Shown here piece after piece: positions 43,202-52,182 of a stretch of DNA of 64,000 nucleotides (the first letter of the stretch is position 1; each line of letters starts with the position of its first letter). The notes beneath the pieces are model-generated. The model was not told the DNA's origin, did not search any database, and saw only the letters and a list, made by a program, of their open reading frames with translations. The translations under genes were made by a program, and so were the position numbers. The DNA is from Burkholderia sp. FERM BP-3421 (GTDB lineage Bacteria; Pseudomonadota; Gammaproteobacteria; Burkholderiales; Burkholderiaceae), in NCBI RefSeq assembly GCF_028657905.1, contig NZ_CP117782.1:186001-250000 (forward strand). The letters are read 5' to 3'.

Positions 43202-43278
43202 CGCACGTTGCGTCGCGTTTTTAGCGGCGCTCACGCGAAAGGCGGTCCCGTCTTCGCTCCGAAAAGATACACGGATAC

Positions 43279-45882
43279 ATGGATCAATTCGCCAAAGAGA
43301 CCCTGCCCACCTCCCTCGAGGAGGAAATGCGCAAGTCGTATCTCGATTACGCCATGAGCGTGATCGTCGGACGCGCCCTCCCGGACGTCCGTGATGGCTT
43401 GAAGCCTGTGCACCGGCGTGTGTTGTTCGCAATGCACGAACTCAACAACGACTGGAATCGCGCCTACAAGAAGTCGGCGCGTATCGTCGGCGACGTGATC
43501 GGTAAATACCATCCGCACGGTGACACCGCGGTGTACGACACGATCGTCCGGATGGCGCAGGATTTCTCGCTGCGCTACATGCTGGTCGACGGCCAGGGCA
43601 ACTTCGGTTCGGTCGACGGCGACAACGCCGCCGCGATGCGTTATACCGAAATCCGCATGGCCAAGATCGGTCACGAGCTGCTCGCGGACATCGACAAGGA
43701 AACCGTCGACTTCGGGCCGAACTACGACGGCAGCGAGATGCAGCCGCTGATCCTGCCGGCGCGGATCCCGAACCTGCTGATCAACGGCTCGTCGGGGATC
43801 GCGGTCGGGATGGCGACCAACATCCCGCCGCACAACCTGAACGAAGTCGTCGACGCGTGCCAGCACCTGCTGCACAACCCGAAGGCGACCATCGACGAGC
43901 TGATCGAGATCATCCCCGCGCCCGATTTCCCGACGGCCGGCATCATCTACGGCGTCGCAGGCGTGCGCGATGGCTATCGCACCGGCCGCGGCCGGGTCGT
44001 GATGCGCGCGACCACCCATTTCGAGGAGATCGACCGCGGCCAGCGGATGGCGATCATCGTCGACGAGCTGCCGTACCAGGTGAACAAACGCTCGCTGCTC
44101 GAGCGGATCGCCGAATTGGTGAACGAGAAGAAGCTCGAGGGCATCTCGGACATCCGCGACGAATCCGACAAGAGCGGCATGCGCGTCGTGATCGAGCTGA
44201 AGCGCGGCGAAGTGCCCGAGGTGGTGCTGAACAACCTGTACAAGGCCACCCAGCTCCAGGACACGTTCGGCATGAACATGGTCGCGCTGGTCGACAACCA
44301 GCCGAAGCTGCTGAACCTCAAGGAAATCCTGCAGTGCTTCCTGTCGCACCGGCGCGAAGTGCTGACGCGGCGCACCATCTTCGAATTGCGCAAGGCGCGC
44401 GAGCGCGGCCACGTGCTCGAAGGCCTCGCGGTGGCGCTCGCCAACATCGACGAGTTCATCGCGATCATCAAGGCCGCGCCGACGCCGCCGATCGCGAAGC
44501 AGGAACTGATGATGCGCGCGTGGGATTCGTCGCTCGTGCGCGAGATGCTGACGCGCGCGGAGACCGAGAACGCCCTGGCGGGCGGTCGCGACGCCTATCG
44601 TCCGGAAAACCTGAGCCCCGCGTTCGGGATGCAGGGCGACGGCCTGTACAAGCTGTCGGACACGCAGGCGCAGGAAATCCTCCAGATGCGCCTGCAGCGT
44701 CTCACGGGCCTCGAGCAGGACAAGATCATCGGCGAGTATCGCGAGGTGATGGCGCAGATCGCCGACCTGCTCGATATCCTCGCGCGGCCGGAGCGGATCA
44801 CCACGATGATCGGCGAGGAGCTGACGCAGGTGAAGGCCGAGTTCGGCGACGCGCGCCGCTCGAGGATCGAGCTGAACGCGACCGAACTGAACACCGAAGA
44901 CCTGATCACGCCGCAGGACATGGTCGTGACCATGTCGCACGCGGGCTACGTGAAGTCGCAGCCGCTGTCCGAGTACCGTGCGCAAAAGCGCGGCGGTCGC
45001 GGCAAGCAGGCGACCCAGATGAAGGAAGACGACTGGATCGAGACGCTCTTCATCGCGAACACCCACGACTACATCCTGTGCTTCTCGAACCGCGGCCGCG
45101 TGTACTGGGTCAAGGTCTACGAGGTGCCGCAAGGTTCCCGTAATTCGCGCGGCCGCCCGATCGTCAATATGTTCCCGCTGCAGGACGGCGAGAAGATCAA
45201 CGTCGTGCTGCCGGTGCGTGAATTCTCCGAGGACAAGTACGTGTTCATGACGACGGCGCTCGGCACCGTCAAGAAGACGCCGCTCGAAGCCTTCAGCCGT
45301 CCGCTCAAGAAGGGCATCATCGCGGTCGGCCTGGACGACGGCGACTACCTGATCGGCGCCGCGATCACCGACGGCGCGCATGACGTGATGCTGTTCTCCG
45401 ATTCGGGCAAGGCGGTGCGCTTCGACGAGAACGACGTCCGGCCGATGGGCCGCGAGGCGCGCGGCGTGCGCGGCATGCAGCTCGAGGACGGGCAGCAGGT
45501 GATCGCGATGCTGGTGGCCGGCAGCGAGGAGCAGTCGGTGCTGACCGCGACCGAGAACGGTTTCGGCAAGCGCACGCCGATCACCGAATACACGCGCCAC
45601 GGCCGCGGCACGAAGGGGATGATCGCGATCCAGACCTCGGAGCGCAACGGCAAGGTCGTCGCCGCGACGCTCGTCGATCCAGAGGATCAGATCATGCTGA
45701 TCACCACGGCCGGCGTGCTGATCCGCACGCGCGTTTCGGAGATTCGCGAGATGGGCCGCGCGACGCAAGGTGTTACACTCATCAGCCTCGATGAAGGCAC
45801 CAAGCTCTCGGGTCTGCAGCAGATCGCCGAAGCTTACGCCGAGGGCGACGCCGACGAAGCGTCGGAGGGCGACGACGCCTGA
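43279..45882 (+). CDS. gyrA: DNA gyrase subunit A
   Basis: An 867-residue topoisomerase subunit. The active-site Tyr122 follows Arg121 in MRYTEIR. The quinolone region reads HPHGDTAVYDT, with Thr83 and Asp87, a pattern I take as wild-type for this group. The C-terminal beta-pinwheel holds the GyrA-box-like QKRGGRGKQ, and an acidic tail ends EGDADEASEGDDA. It leads the supraoperon with the DUF2059 gene, serC, pheA, tyrA, aroA, cmk and rpsA following. Confidence 0.98.
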   Translation: MDQFAKETLPTSLEEEMRKSYLDYAMSVIVGRALPDVRDGLKPVHRRVLFAMHELNNDWNRAYKKSARIVGDVIGKYHPHGDTAVYDTIVRMAQDFSLRYMLVDGQGNFGSVDGDNAAAMRYTEIRMAKIGHELLADIDKETVDFGPNYDGSEMQPLILPARIPNLLINGSSGIAVGMATNIPPHNLNEVVDACQHLLHNPKATIDELIEIIPAPDFPTAGIIYGVAGVRDGYRTGRGRVVMRATTHFEEIDRGQRMAIIVDELPYQVNKRSLLERIAELVNEKKLEGISDIRDESDKSGMRVVIELKRGEVPEVVLNNLYKATQLQDTFGMNMVALVDNQPKLLNLKEILQCFLSHRREVLTRRTIFELRKARERGHVLEGLAVALANIDEFIAIIKAAPTPPIAKQELMMRAWDSSLVREMLTRAETENALAGGRDAYRPENLSPAFGMQGDGLYKLSDTQAQEILQMRLQRLTGLEQDKIIGEYREVMAQIADLLDILARPERITTMIGEELTQVKAEFGDARRSRIELNATELNTEDLITPQDMVVTMSHAGYVKSQPLSEYRAQKRGGRGKQATQMKEDDWIETLFIANTHDYILCFSNRGRVYWVKVYEVPQGSRNSRGRPIVNMFPLQDGEKINVVLPVREFSEDKYVFMTTALGTVKKTPLEAFSRPLKKGIIAVGLDDGDYLIGAAITDGAHDVMLFSDSGKAVRFDENDVRPMGREARGVRGMQLEDGQQVIAMLVAGSEEQSVLTATENGFGKRTPITEYTRHGRGTKGMIAIQTSERNGKVVAATLVDPEDQIMLITTAGVLIRTRVSEIREMGRATQGVTLISLDEGTKLSGLQQIAEAYAEGDADEASEGDDA

Positions 45883-45965
45883 TTCTGGTTGTAACGGCCG
45901 GCGGCGTCCACGCGAAGCGCAACGCCTCGGCTGGTAACAGTTCATATTTCCATGAGGGAGTGATG

Positions 45966-46568
45966 ATGCAAAAACAATTCAAGCAACTGGCCCTGCTGGC
46001 AGCTCTGGTGCCGACTTTCGCAATGGCGCAGTCGCTGTCGAACCAGGCGCCGGCTGCGGCTCCGGCTGCTGCTGCTCCGATCGACGCCGACAAGAAGGCG
46101 GCGATCAAGGACCTGCTCGACGCGATCGACGCGCCGAAGCTCGTGTCGGCTATCGCCAACAGCGCTGAAATGCAGTCGAAGCAACTCGTGCCGGCGATCC
46201 TCTCGGACGCGCTGTCGGAGAACAAGACGCTGAACGACAAGCAGAAGCAGGCTGCCGTGCCGACGCTGCAGAAGAACACCGTGCCGAAGCTGGTCGACAA
46301 CGCAGGCAAGGTGTTTGAAACCTCGCAGTTCTCGGGCGATGCGATGCAGGCTCAGTACGACGCGTACGCGAAGTACTACAGCACCTCGGAAATCAAGGAC
46401 CTGACGACGTTCTACAAGAGCCCGACGGGCCGTAAGTTCATCCAGGTGCAGGATCAGGTCGGCCGCGACGTCGTGAACGGCCTGATGCAGAAGTACATGC
46501 CGCAAGCGATCAAGGCGACGCGCGACCAGGCCGACAAGGAAGTCGCAGCCGTCAAGCCGGGCAAGTAA
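45966..46568 (+). CDS. DUF2059 exported protein
   Basis: A 200-residue protein with a signal peptide (cleavage at AMA|QSLSN), an Ala/Pro linker, and a mostly helical DUF2059 domain ending in FYKSPTGRKFIQVQDQVGRDV...YMPQ, the family's typical C-terminal block. It is probably periplasmic; its role is unknown. ATG 45966 gives the best spacing to GAGGGAG, though GTG 45960 and ATG 45963 are in frame. It follows gyrA by 83 bp and is followed by two hairpins, so part of the transcription may stop here. Confidence 0.85.
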   Translation: MQKQFKQLALLAALVPTFAMAQSLSNQAPAAAPAAAAPIDADKKAAIKDLLDAIDAPKLVSAIANSAEMQSKQLVPAILSDALSENKTLNDKQKQAAVPTLQKNTVPKLVDNAGKVFETSQFSGDAMQAQYDAYAKYYSTSEIKDLTTFYKSPTGRKFIQVQDQVGRDVVNGLMQKYMPQAIKATRDQADKEVAAVKPGK

Positions 46569-46582
46569 GCACGTTGCGCCGG

Positions 46583-46607
46583 CCCGGGGCGCAGGCGCCC
46601 CGGGTTT
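46583..46607 (+). terminator. GC-rich hairpin after the DUF2059 gene
   Basis: CCCGGGGCGC-AG-GCGCCCCGGG followed by only TTT. Strong stem, weak T tract. Confidence 0.5.
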
Positions 46608-46632
46608 GGCGGGTTCGATACGACAGTGCGAT

Positions 46633-46673
46633 AATGGCCGTTTGCGCAAGTGCGCAAGCGGCCATTCCTTTTT
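46633..46673 (+). terminator. Second hairpin before serC, with T run
   Basis: AATGGCCG-T-TTGCGC pairs with GCGCAA-G-CGGCCATT around loop AAGT, then CC and TTTTT. It is a better terminator than the first hairpin and could separate serC from gyrA transcription. Confidence 0.6.
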
Positions 46674-46726
46674 CTGGCGCGGCTTTTGCCGGCGTGTGCC
46701 GGCCGCGTCCCTCAGAGGTTCTCACG

Positions 46727-47809
46727 ATGCGCGTCTATAACTTCTCCGCCGGCCCCGCGGCGTTGCCCGAAGCGGTGCTGCGTCAGGCCGCCGACGAAAT
46801 GCTCGACTGGAACGGCAGCGGCATGAGCGTGATGGAAATGAGCCATCGCGGCCGCGAGTTCATGTCGATCCACGAGGCGGCGCTCGCGGACCTGCGCGAG
46901 CTGCTCGCGGTGCCCGAGCACTACCGGATCCTGTTCCTGCAGGGCGGCGGGCTCGCCGAGAACGCGATCGTGCCGATGAACCTGCTCGGCGCGCGGCGCA
47001 CGGCCGATTTCGTGATCACCGGTTCGTGGTCGCGCAAGTCGCTCAAGGAAGCGGAGAAATATTGCACGGCGCACGTCGCCGCGAGCGGCGAGACCGAGGC
47101 GGGCTTCACGCGCGCGCCGGCGTTCTCGACCTGGCGCCTGTCCGACGATCCCGCCTACGTGCACCTGTGCACGAACGAGACCATCGACGGCGTCGAGACC
47201 TTCGAGGTGCCCGATCTCGGCGACGTGCCGCTCGTCGCGGACGTGTCGTCGCACATTCTGTCGCGGCCGCTCGACGTCACGCGTTACGGCGCGTTGTTCG
47301 GTGGCGCGCAGAAGAACATCGGCATGGCCGGCGTGACGCTCGTGATCGTGCGCGAGGACCTGCTCGACCGCGCGTTGCCGATCTGCCCGTCGGCGTTCGA
47401 ATGGAAGACGGTCGCCGAGAACAACTCGCTCTACAACACGCCGCCCACCTATGCGATCTACATCGCGGGCCTCGTGTTCAAGTGGCTGAAGGCGCAGGGC
47501 GGCCTGCCGGCCATCGAGGCGCGCAATCTCGAGAAATCGAAGCTGCTGTACGACACGATCGACGCGAGCAGCTTCTATCTGAACAAGGTCGAGCCGACGT
47601 CGCGTTCGCGCATGAACGTGCCGTTCTTCCTCGCCGATGAATCCCGCAACGAAGACTTCCTTGCCGGCGCGAAGGCGCGCGGGCTGCAGCAGCTGAAGGG
47701 CCACAAGTCCGTCGGCGGCATGCGGGCGTCGATCTACAACGCGGTGCCGTTCGAGGGCGTGCAGGCGCTCGTCGAATATATGAAGGAATTCGAAGCGCGC
47801 CACGCCTGA
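46727..47809 (+). CDS. serC: Phosphoserine aminotransferase
   Basis: A 360-residue PLP enzyme making phosphoserine (and, in pyridoxine synthesis, phosphohydroxythreonine). It begins MRVYNFSAGPAALPE. The PLP lysine is in FGGAQKNIGMAG (about 197), and the C-terminal VGGMRASIYNA is conserved. ATG 46727 follows AGAGG. It is the first amino acid gene in the supraoperon, 39 bp before pheA. Confidence 0.96.
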   Translation: MRVYNFSAGPAALPEAVLRQAADEMLDWNGSGMSVMEMSHRGREFMSIHEAALADLRELLAVPEHYRILFLQGGGLAENAIVPMNLLGARRTADFVITGSWSRKSLKEAEKYCTAHVAASGETEAGFTRAPAFSTWRLSDDPAYVHLCTNETIDGVETFEVPDLGDVPLVADVSSHILSRPLDVTRYGALFGGAQKNIGMAGVTLVIVREDLLDRALPICPSAFEWKTVAENNSLYNTPPTYAIYIAGLVFKWLKAQGGLPAIEARNLEKSKLLYDTIDASSFYLNKVEPTSRSRMNVPFFLADESRNEDFLAGAKARGLQQLKGHKSVGGMRASIYNAVPFEGVQALVEYMKEFEARHA

Positions 47810-47848
47810 ACGCCGGGCGGGCCGCTTCATCAGCACGGCTCTTAACGC

Positions 47849-48931
47849 ATGGACGACGATCTCAATTCCCGCTTGAAACCCTTGCGCGAGCGCATCGACG
47901 AGATCGATGCGCAGCTCATCGCGCTGCTGAACCAGCGCGCCGCGGTCGCGCTCGAAGTCGGCGAGGTGAAGAAGCATTTCAACGCGCCCGTGTTCCGGCC
48001 CGAGCGCGAGCACCAGGTGATCACGCGCCTGCAGGACATGAGCGCGGGGCCGCTCGCGAGCGACCACATCAGCGCGATCTGGCGCGAGATCATGGCCGCG
48101 AGCCGCGATCTCGAACAGACGATCCACGTGGCCTTCCTCGGGCCGGTCGGCACGTACAGCGAGCAGGCGATGCTCGAATACTTCGGCCAGTCGATCGAAG
48201 GCTTGCCGTGTCCGTCGATCGACGAAGTGTTCCGGTCGGTCGAGGCGGGCGGCGCGTCGTTCGGCGTCGCGCCCGTGGAGAACTCGGCCGAGGGCGCGGT
48301 GTCGCGCACGCTCGACCTGCTGCTGCACACGCAATTGCTGATCGGGGGCGAGCTGTCGCTGCCGATCCACCACAACCTGTTGACGCAAACGGGCAGCCTC
48401 GACGGCGTGCGGCGCGTGTGCGCGCATGCGCAGGCGCTCGCGCAGTGCCAGCAATGGCTGTCGGCGAATGCGCCGCATCTGGAGCGGCAGGCGGTGGCGA
48501 GCAACGCCGAGGCGGCGCGCATCGCGGCCGACGATCCGAGCGTCGCGGCGATCGCCGGCGATCGCGCGGCCATTCATTACCGGCTGCAGATCGTCTACGC
48601 GCTGATCCAGGACGATCCGCACAACCGCACGCGCTTCGTCGTGCTCGGCCGCGAGCCGACCGGGCCGAGCGGCCATGACCAGACCTCGCTGATCGTCTCG
48701 GTGAAGAACGAGCCGGGCGCCGTGTTCAAGCTGCTCGAACCGCTCGCGCGGCACGGCGTGTCGATGACGCGCTTCGAGTCGCGGCCGGCGCGCGTCGGCA
48801 CGTGGGAGTATTACTTCTACATCGATATAGAAGGGCATCGCGATGACGCGTCGGTCACGGCGGCGCTCACGGAGCTCGGCCGGAAAGCCGCGTTCCTGAA
48901 AGTCCTCGGCTCGTATCCGCGTGCCCGTTGA
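47849..48931 (+). CDS. pheA: P-protein: chorismate mutase / prephenate dehydratase
   Basis: A 360-residue bifunctional enzyme for phenylalanine. Chorismate mutase (AroQ) spans about 5-90 (LKPLRERIDEIDAQLIALLNQRA). Prephenate dehydratase spans about 95-270 (VAFLGPVGTYSEQAML, VAPVENSAEG). The C-terminal ACT domain (about 280-355) contains VKNEPGAVFKLLEPL and FESRPAR, the feedback site for phenylalanine. It stops at 48931, with an unusual 155-bp gap before tyrA. Confidence 0.96.
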   Translation: MDDDLNSRLKPLRERIDEIDAQLIALLNQRAAVALEVGEVKKHFNAPVFRPEREHQVITRLQDMSAGPLASDHISAIWREIMAASRDLEQTIHVAFLGPVGTYSEQAMLEYFGQSIEGLPCPSIDEVFRSVEAGGASFGVAPVENSAEGAVSRTLDLLLHTQLLIGGELSLPIHHNLLTQTGSLDGVRRVCAHAQALAQCQQWLSANAPHLERQAVASNAEAARIAADDPSVAAIAGDRAAIHYRLQIVYALIQDDPHNRTRFVVLGREPTGPSGHDQTSLIVSVKNEPGAVFKLLEPLARHGVSMTRFESRPARVGTWEYYFYIDIEGHRDDASVTAALTELGRKAAFLKVLGSYPRAR

Positions 48932-49086
48932 GGGCCGCTGCCGTGAGCGTCGCCCCATGACGGCGCGATCCGGTCCGTCGAGCCGCGCGTGGGCCGCCCT
49001 GGCGGCGCCGCGCGGCCCCGGGCGGCATCCCGCCCCTGATCCGCGCGCGCCGGGCTTGCCCGCGCGCGCATTACCTGGCGTCTGCC
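48932..49086. other. Gap between pheA and tyrA where hisC is expected; possible remnant
   Basis: 155 bp with no complete gene. An ATG at 48957 opens ATGACG...GGTCCGTCG, giving MTARSGPSSRA, which partly resembles the HisC2 start (MT..xGPSxxRA) known from related genomes. The rest is very GC-rich and ends in a strong hairpin, GCGCGCGC-CGGGC / GCCCG-CGCGCGC (49043-49069). Confidence 0.4.
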
Positions 49087-50010
49087 GTGTCTGGTTTCTC
49101 TTTCAATAAGCTGGTGATTTTCGGCGTCGGCCTGATCGGCGGCTCGCTCGCGCGCGCGCTGCGCGAACGCGCGGGCGCGGCGGGCGAGGTGGTGGGCGTC
49201 GGCCGTTCGCCCGCGTCGATCGCGCGCGCCTGTGAACTGGGCGTGATCGACCGCGGCGCGGCGCTGGACGACGACGCGCAGTTGCGCGACGCGTTGCGCG
49301 GCGCGGACCTGGTGCTGCTCGCGGCGCCGGTCGCGCAGACCGGGCCGATTCTCGCGCGCATCGCGCCGTTCCTCGAGCCGTCGACCCTCGTCACCGACGC
49401 GGGCAGCACGAAGTCGGACGTCGAGGCCGTGGCTCGCACGGCGCTCGGCGCGCGCATCGGCCAGTTCGTGCCGGGCCATCCGATCGCCGGGCGCGAATCG
49501 AGCGGCGTCGAGGCGGCCTTGCCTGATCTCTACGTCGGGCGCAACGTCGTGCTGTGCGCGTTGCCCGAGAATCCGCCCGCCGCGCGCGAGCGGATCGCCG
49601 CGATGTGGCAGGCCGCGGGCGCCGAGGTGCGGACGATGGACGCCGCGCAGCACGATCGCGTGTTCGCGGCGGTGAGCCATCTGCCGCACGTGCTGTCGTT
49701 CGCGCTGGTCGAGCAGATTCTCGGCGAGTCCGACGCCGAACTGAAGTTTTCATATGCCGCGGGCGGTTTCCGCGATTTCACGCGGATCGCGGCGTCGAGC
49801 CCCGAGATGTGGCGCGACGTGTGCGTCGCGAACCGCGTCGCGCTGCTTGACGAGCTCGACGCCTACGCGCGCGTGCTGGCGCGCCTGCGCGCGGCGATCG
49901 ACGCCGGCGACGGCGCGGCGCTCGAGGCGGTGTTCGCGCGCTCGCGCGACGCCCGCACCGCATGGCAGGAGCGCGGCGGCCAAGCCGCGCCCGGTTCCGT
50001 TCAGTCTTAA
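49087..50010 (+). CDS. tyrA: Prephenate dehydrogenase
   Basis: A 307-residue NAD(P)-dependent enzyme (TyrA) for tyrosine. The dinucleotide site is FGVGLIGGSLARALRER (about 11-27), followed by LVTDAGSTKSDV and the catalytic-His segment FVPGHPIAGRESSG. The start codon appears to be GTG 49087 (SGFSFNKLVIFG), since no ATG is suitably close. Only 20 bp separate it from aroA. Confidence 0.94.
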   Translation: MSGFSFNKLVIFGVGLIGGSLARALRERAGAAGEVVGVGRSPASIARACELGVIDRGAALDDDAQLRDALRGADLVLLAAPVAQTGPILARIAPFLEPSTLVTDAGSTKSDVEAVARTALGARIGQFVPGHPIAGRESSGVEAALPDLYVGRNVVLCALPENPPAARERIAAMWQAAGAEVRTMDAAQHDRVFAAVSHLPHVLSFALVEQILGESDAELKFSYAAGGFRDFTRIAASSPEMWRDVCVANRVALLDELDAYARVLARLRAAIDAGDGAALEAVFARSRDARTAWQERGGQAAPGSVQS

Positions 50011-50030
50011 CAGGATCAACAGGATCACTC

Positions 50031-51335
50031 ATGGATCATCTCGATCTCGGCCCATTCTCCCAGGCGTCCGGCACGGTGCGGCTACCCGGCTCGAAGAGCA
50101 TTTCCAATCGCGTGCTGTTGCTGGCGGCGCTGGCGGAAGGCGAGACCACCATCACGAACCTGCTCGATTCCGACGACACGCGGGTGATGCTCGATGCGCT
50201 CGGCAAGCTCGGCGTGCGGCTTGCGCGCGACGGCGACACCTGTGTGGTGTCCGGCACGCGCGGCGCGTTCACCGCGCGCACGGCAGATCTGTTCCTCGGC
50301 AACGCGGGCACCGCGGTGCGGCCGCTGACGGCCGCGCTCGCGGTCAATGGCGGCGACTATCGCGTGCACGGGGTGCCGCGCATGCACGAGCGGCCGATCG
50401 GCGACCTCGTCGACGGCTTGCGCCAGATCGGCGCGCAGATCGACTACGAGGAGAACGATGGTTATCCGCCGCTGCGGATCCGGCCGGCGTCGATCTCGAT
50501 CGATGCGCCGATCCGCGTGCGCGGCGACGTGTCGAGCCAGTTCCTGACCGCGCTGCTGATGACGCTGCCGCTCGTCAAGACGAAGGAGGGCGTGACGGTC
50601 GTCGAGGTCGACGGCGAATTGATCTCGAAGCCGTACATCGAGATCACGATCAAGCTGATGGCGCGCTTCGGCGTGACCGTCGAGCGCGACGGCTGGGCGC
50701 GCTTCACGGTGCCGGCCGGCGTGCGCTACCGCTCGCCCGGCCGGATCATGGTGGAAGGCGACGCGTCGTCGGCGTCCTATTTTCTCGCGGCCGGCGCGCT
50801 CGGCGGCGGTCCGCTGCGGGTCGAGGGCGTCGGCCGCGCGAGCATCCAGGGCGATGTCGGTTTCGCGAACGCGCTGATGCGGATGGGCGCGAACGTGTCG
50901 ATGGGCGACGATTGGATCGAGGTGCGCGGGATCGGCCATGATCACGGCAAGCTCGCGCCGATCGACATGGATTTCAACCTGATCCCCGACGCCGCGATGA
51001 CGATCGCCGTCGCGGCGCTGTTCGCGGGCGGCGCGAGCACGTTGCGCAACATCGCGAGCTGGCGCGTCAAGGAAACCGACCGCATCGCCGCGATGGCGAC
51101 CGAGCTGCGCAAGGTCGGCGCGACCGTGGAGGAGGGCGAGGACTATCTGATCGTCAAGCCGCCTGCCGCGCTGACGCCGAACGCGGCGATCGACACCTAC
51201 GACGATCACCGCATGGCGATGTGCTTCTCGCTCGTCAGCCTCGGCGGCGTGCCGGTGCGCATCAACGATCCGAAATGCGTCGGCAAGACGTTCCCCGATT
51301 ATTTCGAGCGCTTCCTGGCGCTCGCCAAGGCTTGA
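50031..51335 (+). CDS. aroA: EPSP synthase (3-phosphoshikimate 1-carboxyvinyltransferase)
   Basis: A 434-residue shikimate-pathway enzyme. It carries PGSKSISNRVLLLAAL (substrate lysine), LGNAGTAVRPLTAAL (class I type, with GNAGTA), and RVKETDRIAAMATELRK with catalytic residues. It starts at ATG 50031 after AGGATCA, of which two copies stand in tandem. It is followed by cmk after 16 bp. Confidence 0.97.
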   Translation: MDHLDLGPFSQASGTVRLPGSKSISNRVLLLAALAEGETTITNLLDSDDTRVMLDALGKLGVRLARDGDTCVVSGTRGAFTARTADLFLGNAGTAVRPLTAALAVNGGDYRVHGVPRMHERPIGDLVDGLRQIGAQIDYEENDGYPPLRIRPASISIDAPIRVRGDVSSQFLTALLMTLPLVKTKEGVTVVEVDGELISKPYIEITIKLMARFGVTVERDGWARFTVPAGVRYRSPGRIMVEGDASSASYFLAAGALGGGPLRVEGVGRASIQGDVGFANALMRMGANVSMGDDWIEVRGIGHDHGKLAPIDMDFNLIPDAAMTIAVAALFAGGASTLRNIASWRVKETDRIAAMATELRKVGATVEEGEDYLIVKPPAALTPNAAIDTYDDHRMAMCFSLVSLGGVPVRINDPKCVGKTFPDYFERFLALAKA

Positions 51336-51351
51336 CGCCTGCATTGAACTG

Positions 51352-52038
51352 ATGAAACCGAACCGTCCTTTTCACCCGACCCCAGTTATCACGATCGATG
51401 GCCCGACCGCGTCCGGCAAGGGCACGGTCGCCGCGCTCGTCGCCGCGCACTTGGGCTTCCACCTGCTCGACAGCGGCGCGCTGTACCGGCTGGCGGCCCT
51501 TGCGAGCCTGCGCTACGCGATCGAGCCGGATCAGCCGGACGCGCTCGCGAAGCTCGTCGACGACCTGCACATCACGTTCCGCGAGGGCTGCGCGCAGCTC
51601 GACGGTGTCGACGTGTCGGACGAGATCCGCGCGGAGGCGATCGGCAACCGGGCCTCGGCGATCGCCGTGCATGCGCCGGTGCGCGCCGCGCTGGTGGCGC
51701 GCCAGCGGGCGTTCCGCAAGCTGCCGGGGCTGGTCGCGGACGGCCGCGACATGGGCACGGTGATCTTCCCGGACGCCGGGCTCAAGGTGTTCCTGACCGC
51801 GAGCGTCGAGGCGCGCGCTGCCAGACGGCATAAGCAATTGATGCAAAAAGGTTTTTCTGCTAATATAGATGACTTGCTCCGGGATTTGCGTGAGCGCGAC
51901 GCACGCGACAGCAATCGCGCCGCCGCGCCGCTCAAGCCCGCCGCAGACGCCAAGCCCCTCGACACCTCGGGCCTGACGATCGAGCAATCGGTCGAACAGG
52001 TCCTGGCGTGGCACCGGGCGCTGGGCCAGTCCGCCTGA
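51352..52038 (+). CDS. cmk: Cytidylate kinase
   Basis: A 228-residue NMP kinase phosphorylating CMP/dCMP. It has the P-loop GPTASGKGTVA, LDSGALYRL, DGRDMGTVIFPDAGLKVFLTAS and a lid with RAARRHKQL. It normally sits just before rpsA, as here. Confidence 0.96.
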   Translation: MKPNRPFHPTPVITIDGPTASGKGTVAALVAAHLGFHLLDSGALYRLAALASLRYAIEPDQPDALAKLVDDLHITFREGCAQLDGVDVSDEIRAEAIGNRASAIAVHAPVRAALVARQRAFRKLPGLVADGRDMGTVIFPDAGLKVFLTASVEARAARRHKQLMQKGFSANIDDLLRDLRERDARDSNRAAAPLKPAADAKPLDTSGLTIEQSVEQVLAWHRALGQSA

Positions 52039-52182
52039 AGGGCGGGCATGTCGTGGTGCCGCGTGCGCATTTGCGCGCGGCGTGTGTTGAACCCTTAACC
52101 CCGTATGGCATTTGCACCTGTTCTGACAGCCGGTCATTCCGCCCGGCGAGACGGTACGAAACCCATGCACATTCCGATTTTT

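Larger units (their letters stand above)
42765..43278. other. Regulatory spacer between ompA and gyrA
   Basis: 514 bp without a gene. The ompA promoter is on the left and the gyrA promoter on the right. It is less GC-rich than neighbouring genes. At 43149-43162 CTATAT-GT-ATATAG is a small AT dyad 12 bp before the gyrA -35. No ORF or other structure is supported. Confidence 0.5.

Noticed and set aside
43231..45945. Leftward 900-codon frame opposite gyrA
   Set aside because: Complement shadow of gyrA; His/Arg/Asp-rich and without any domain.
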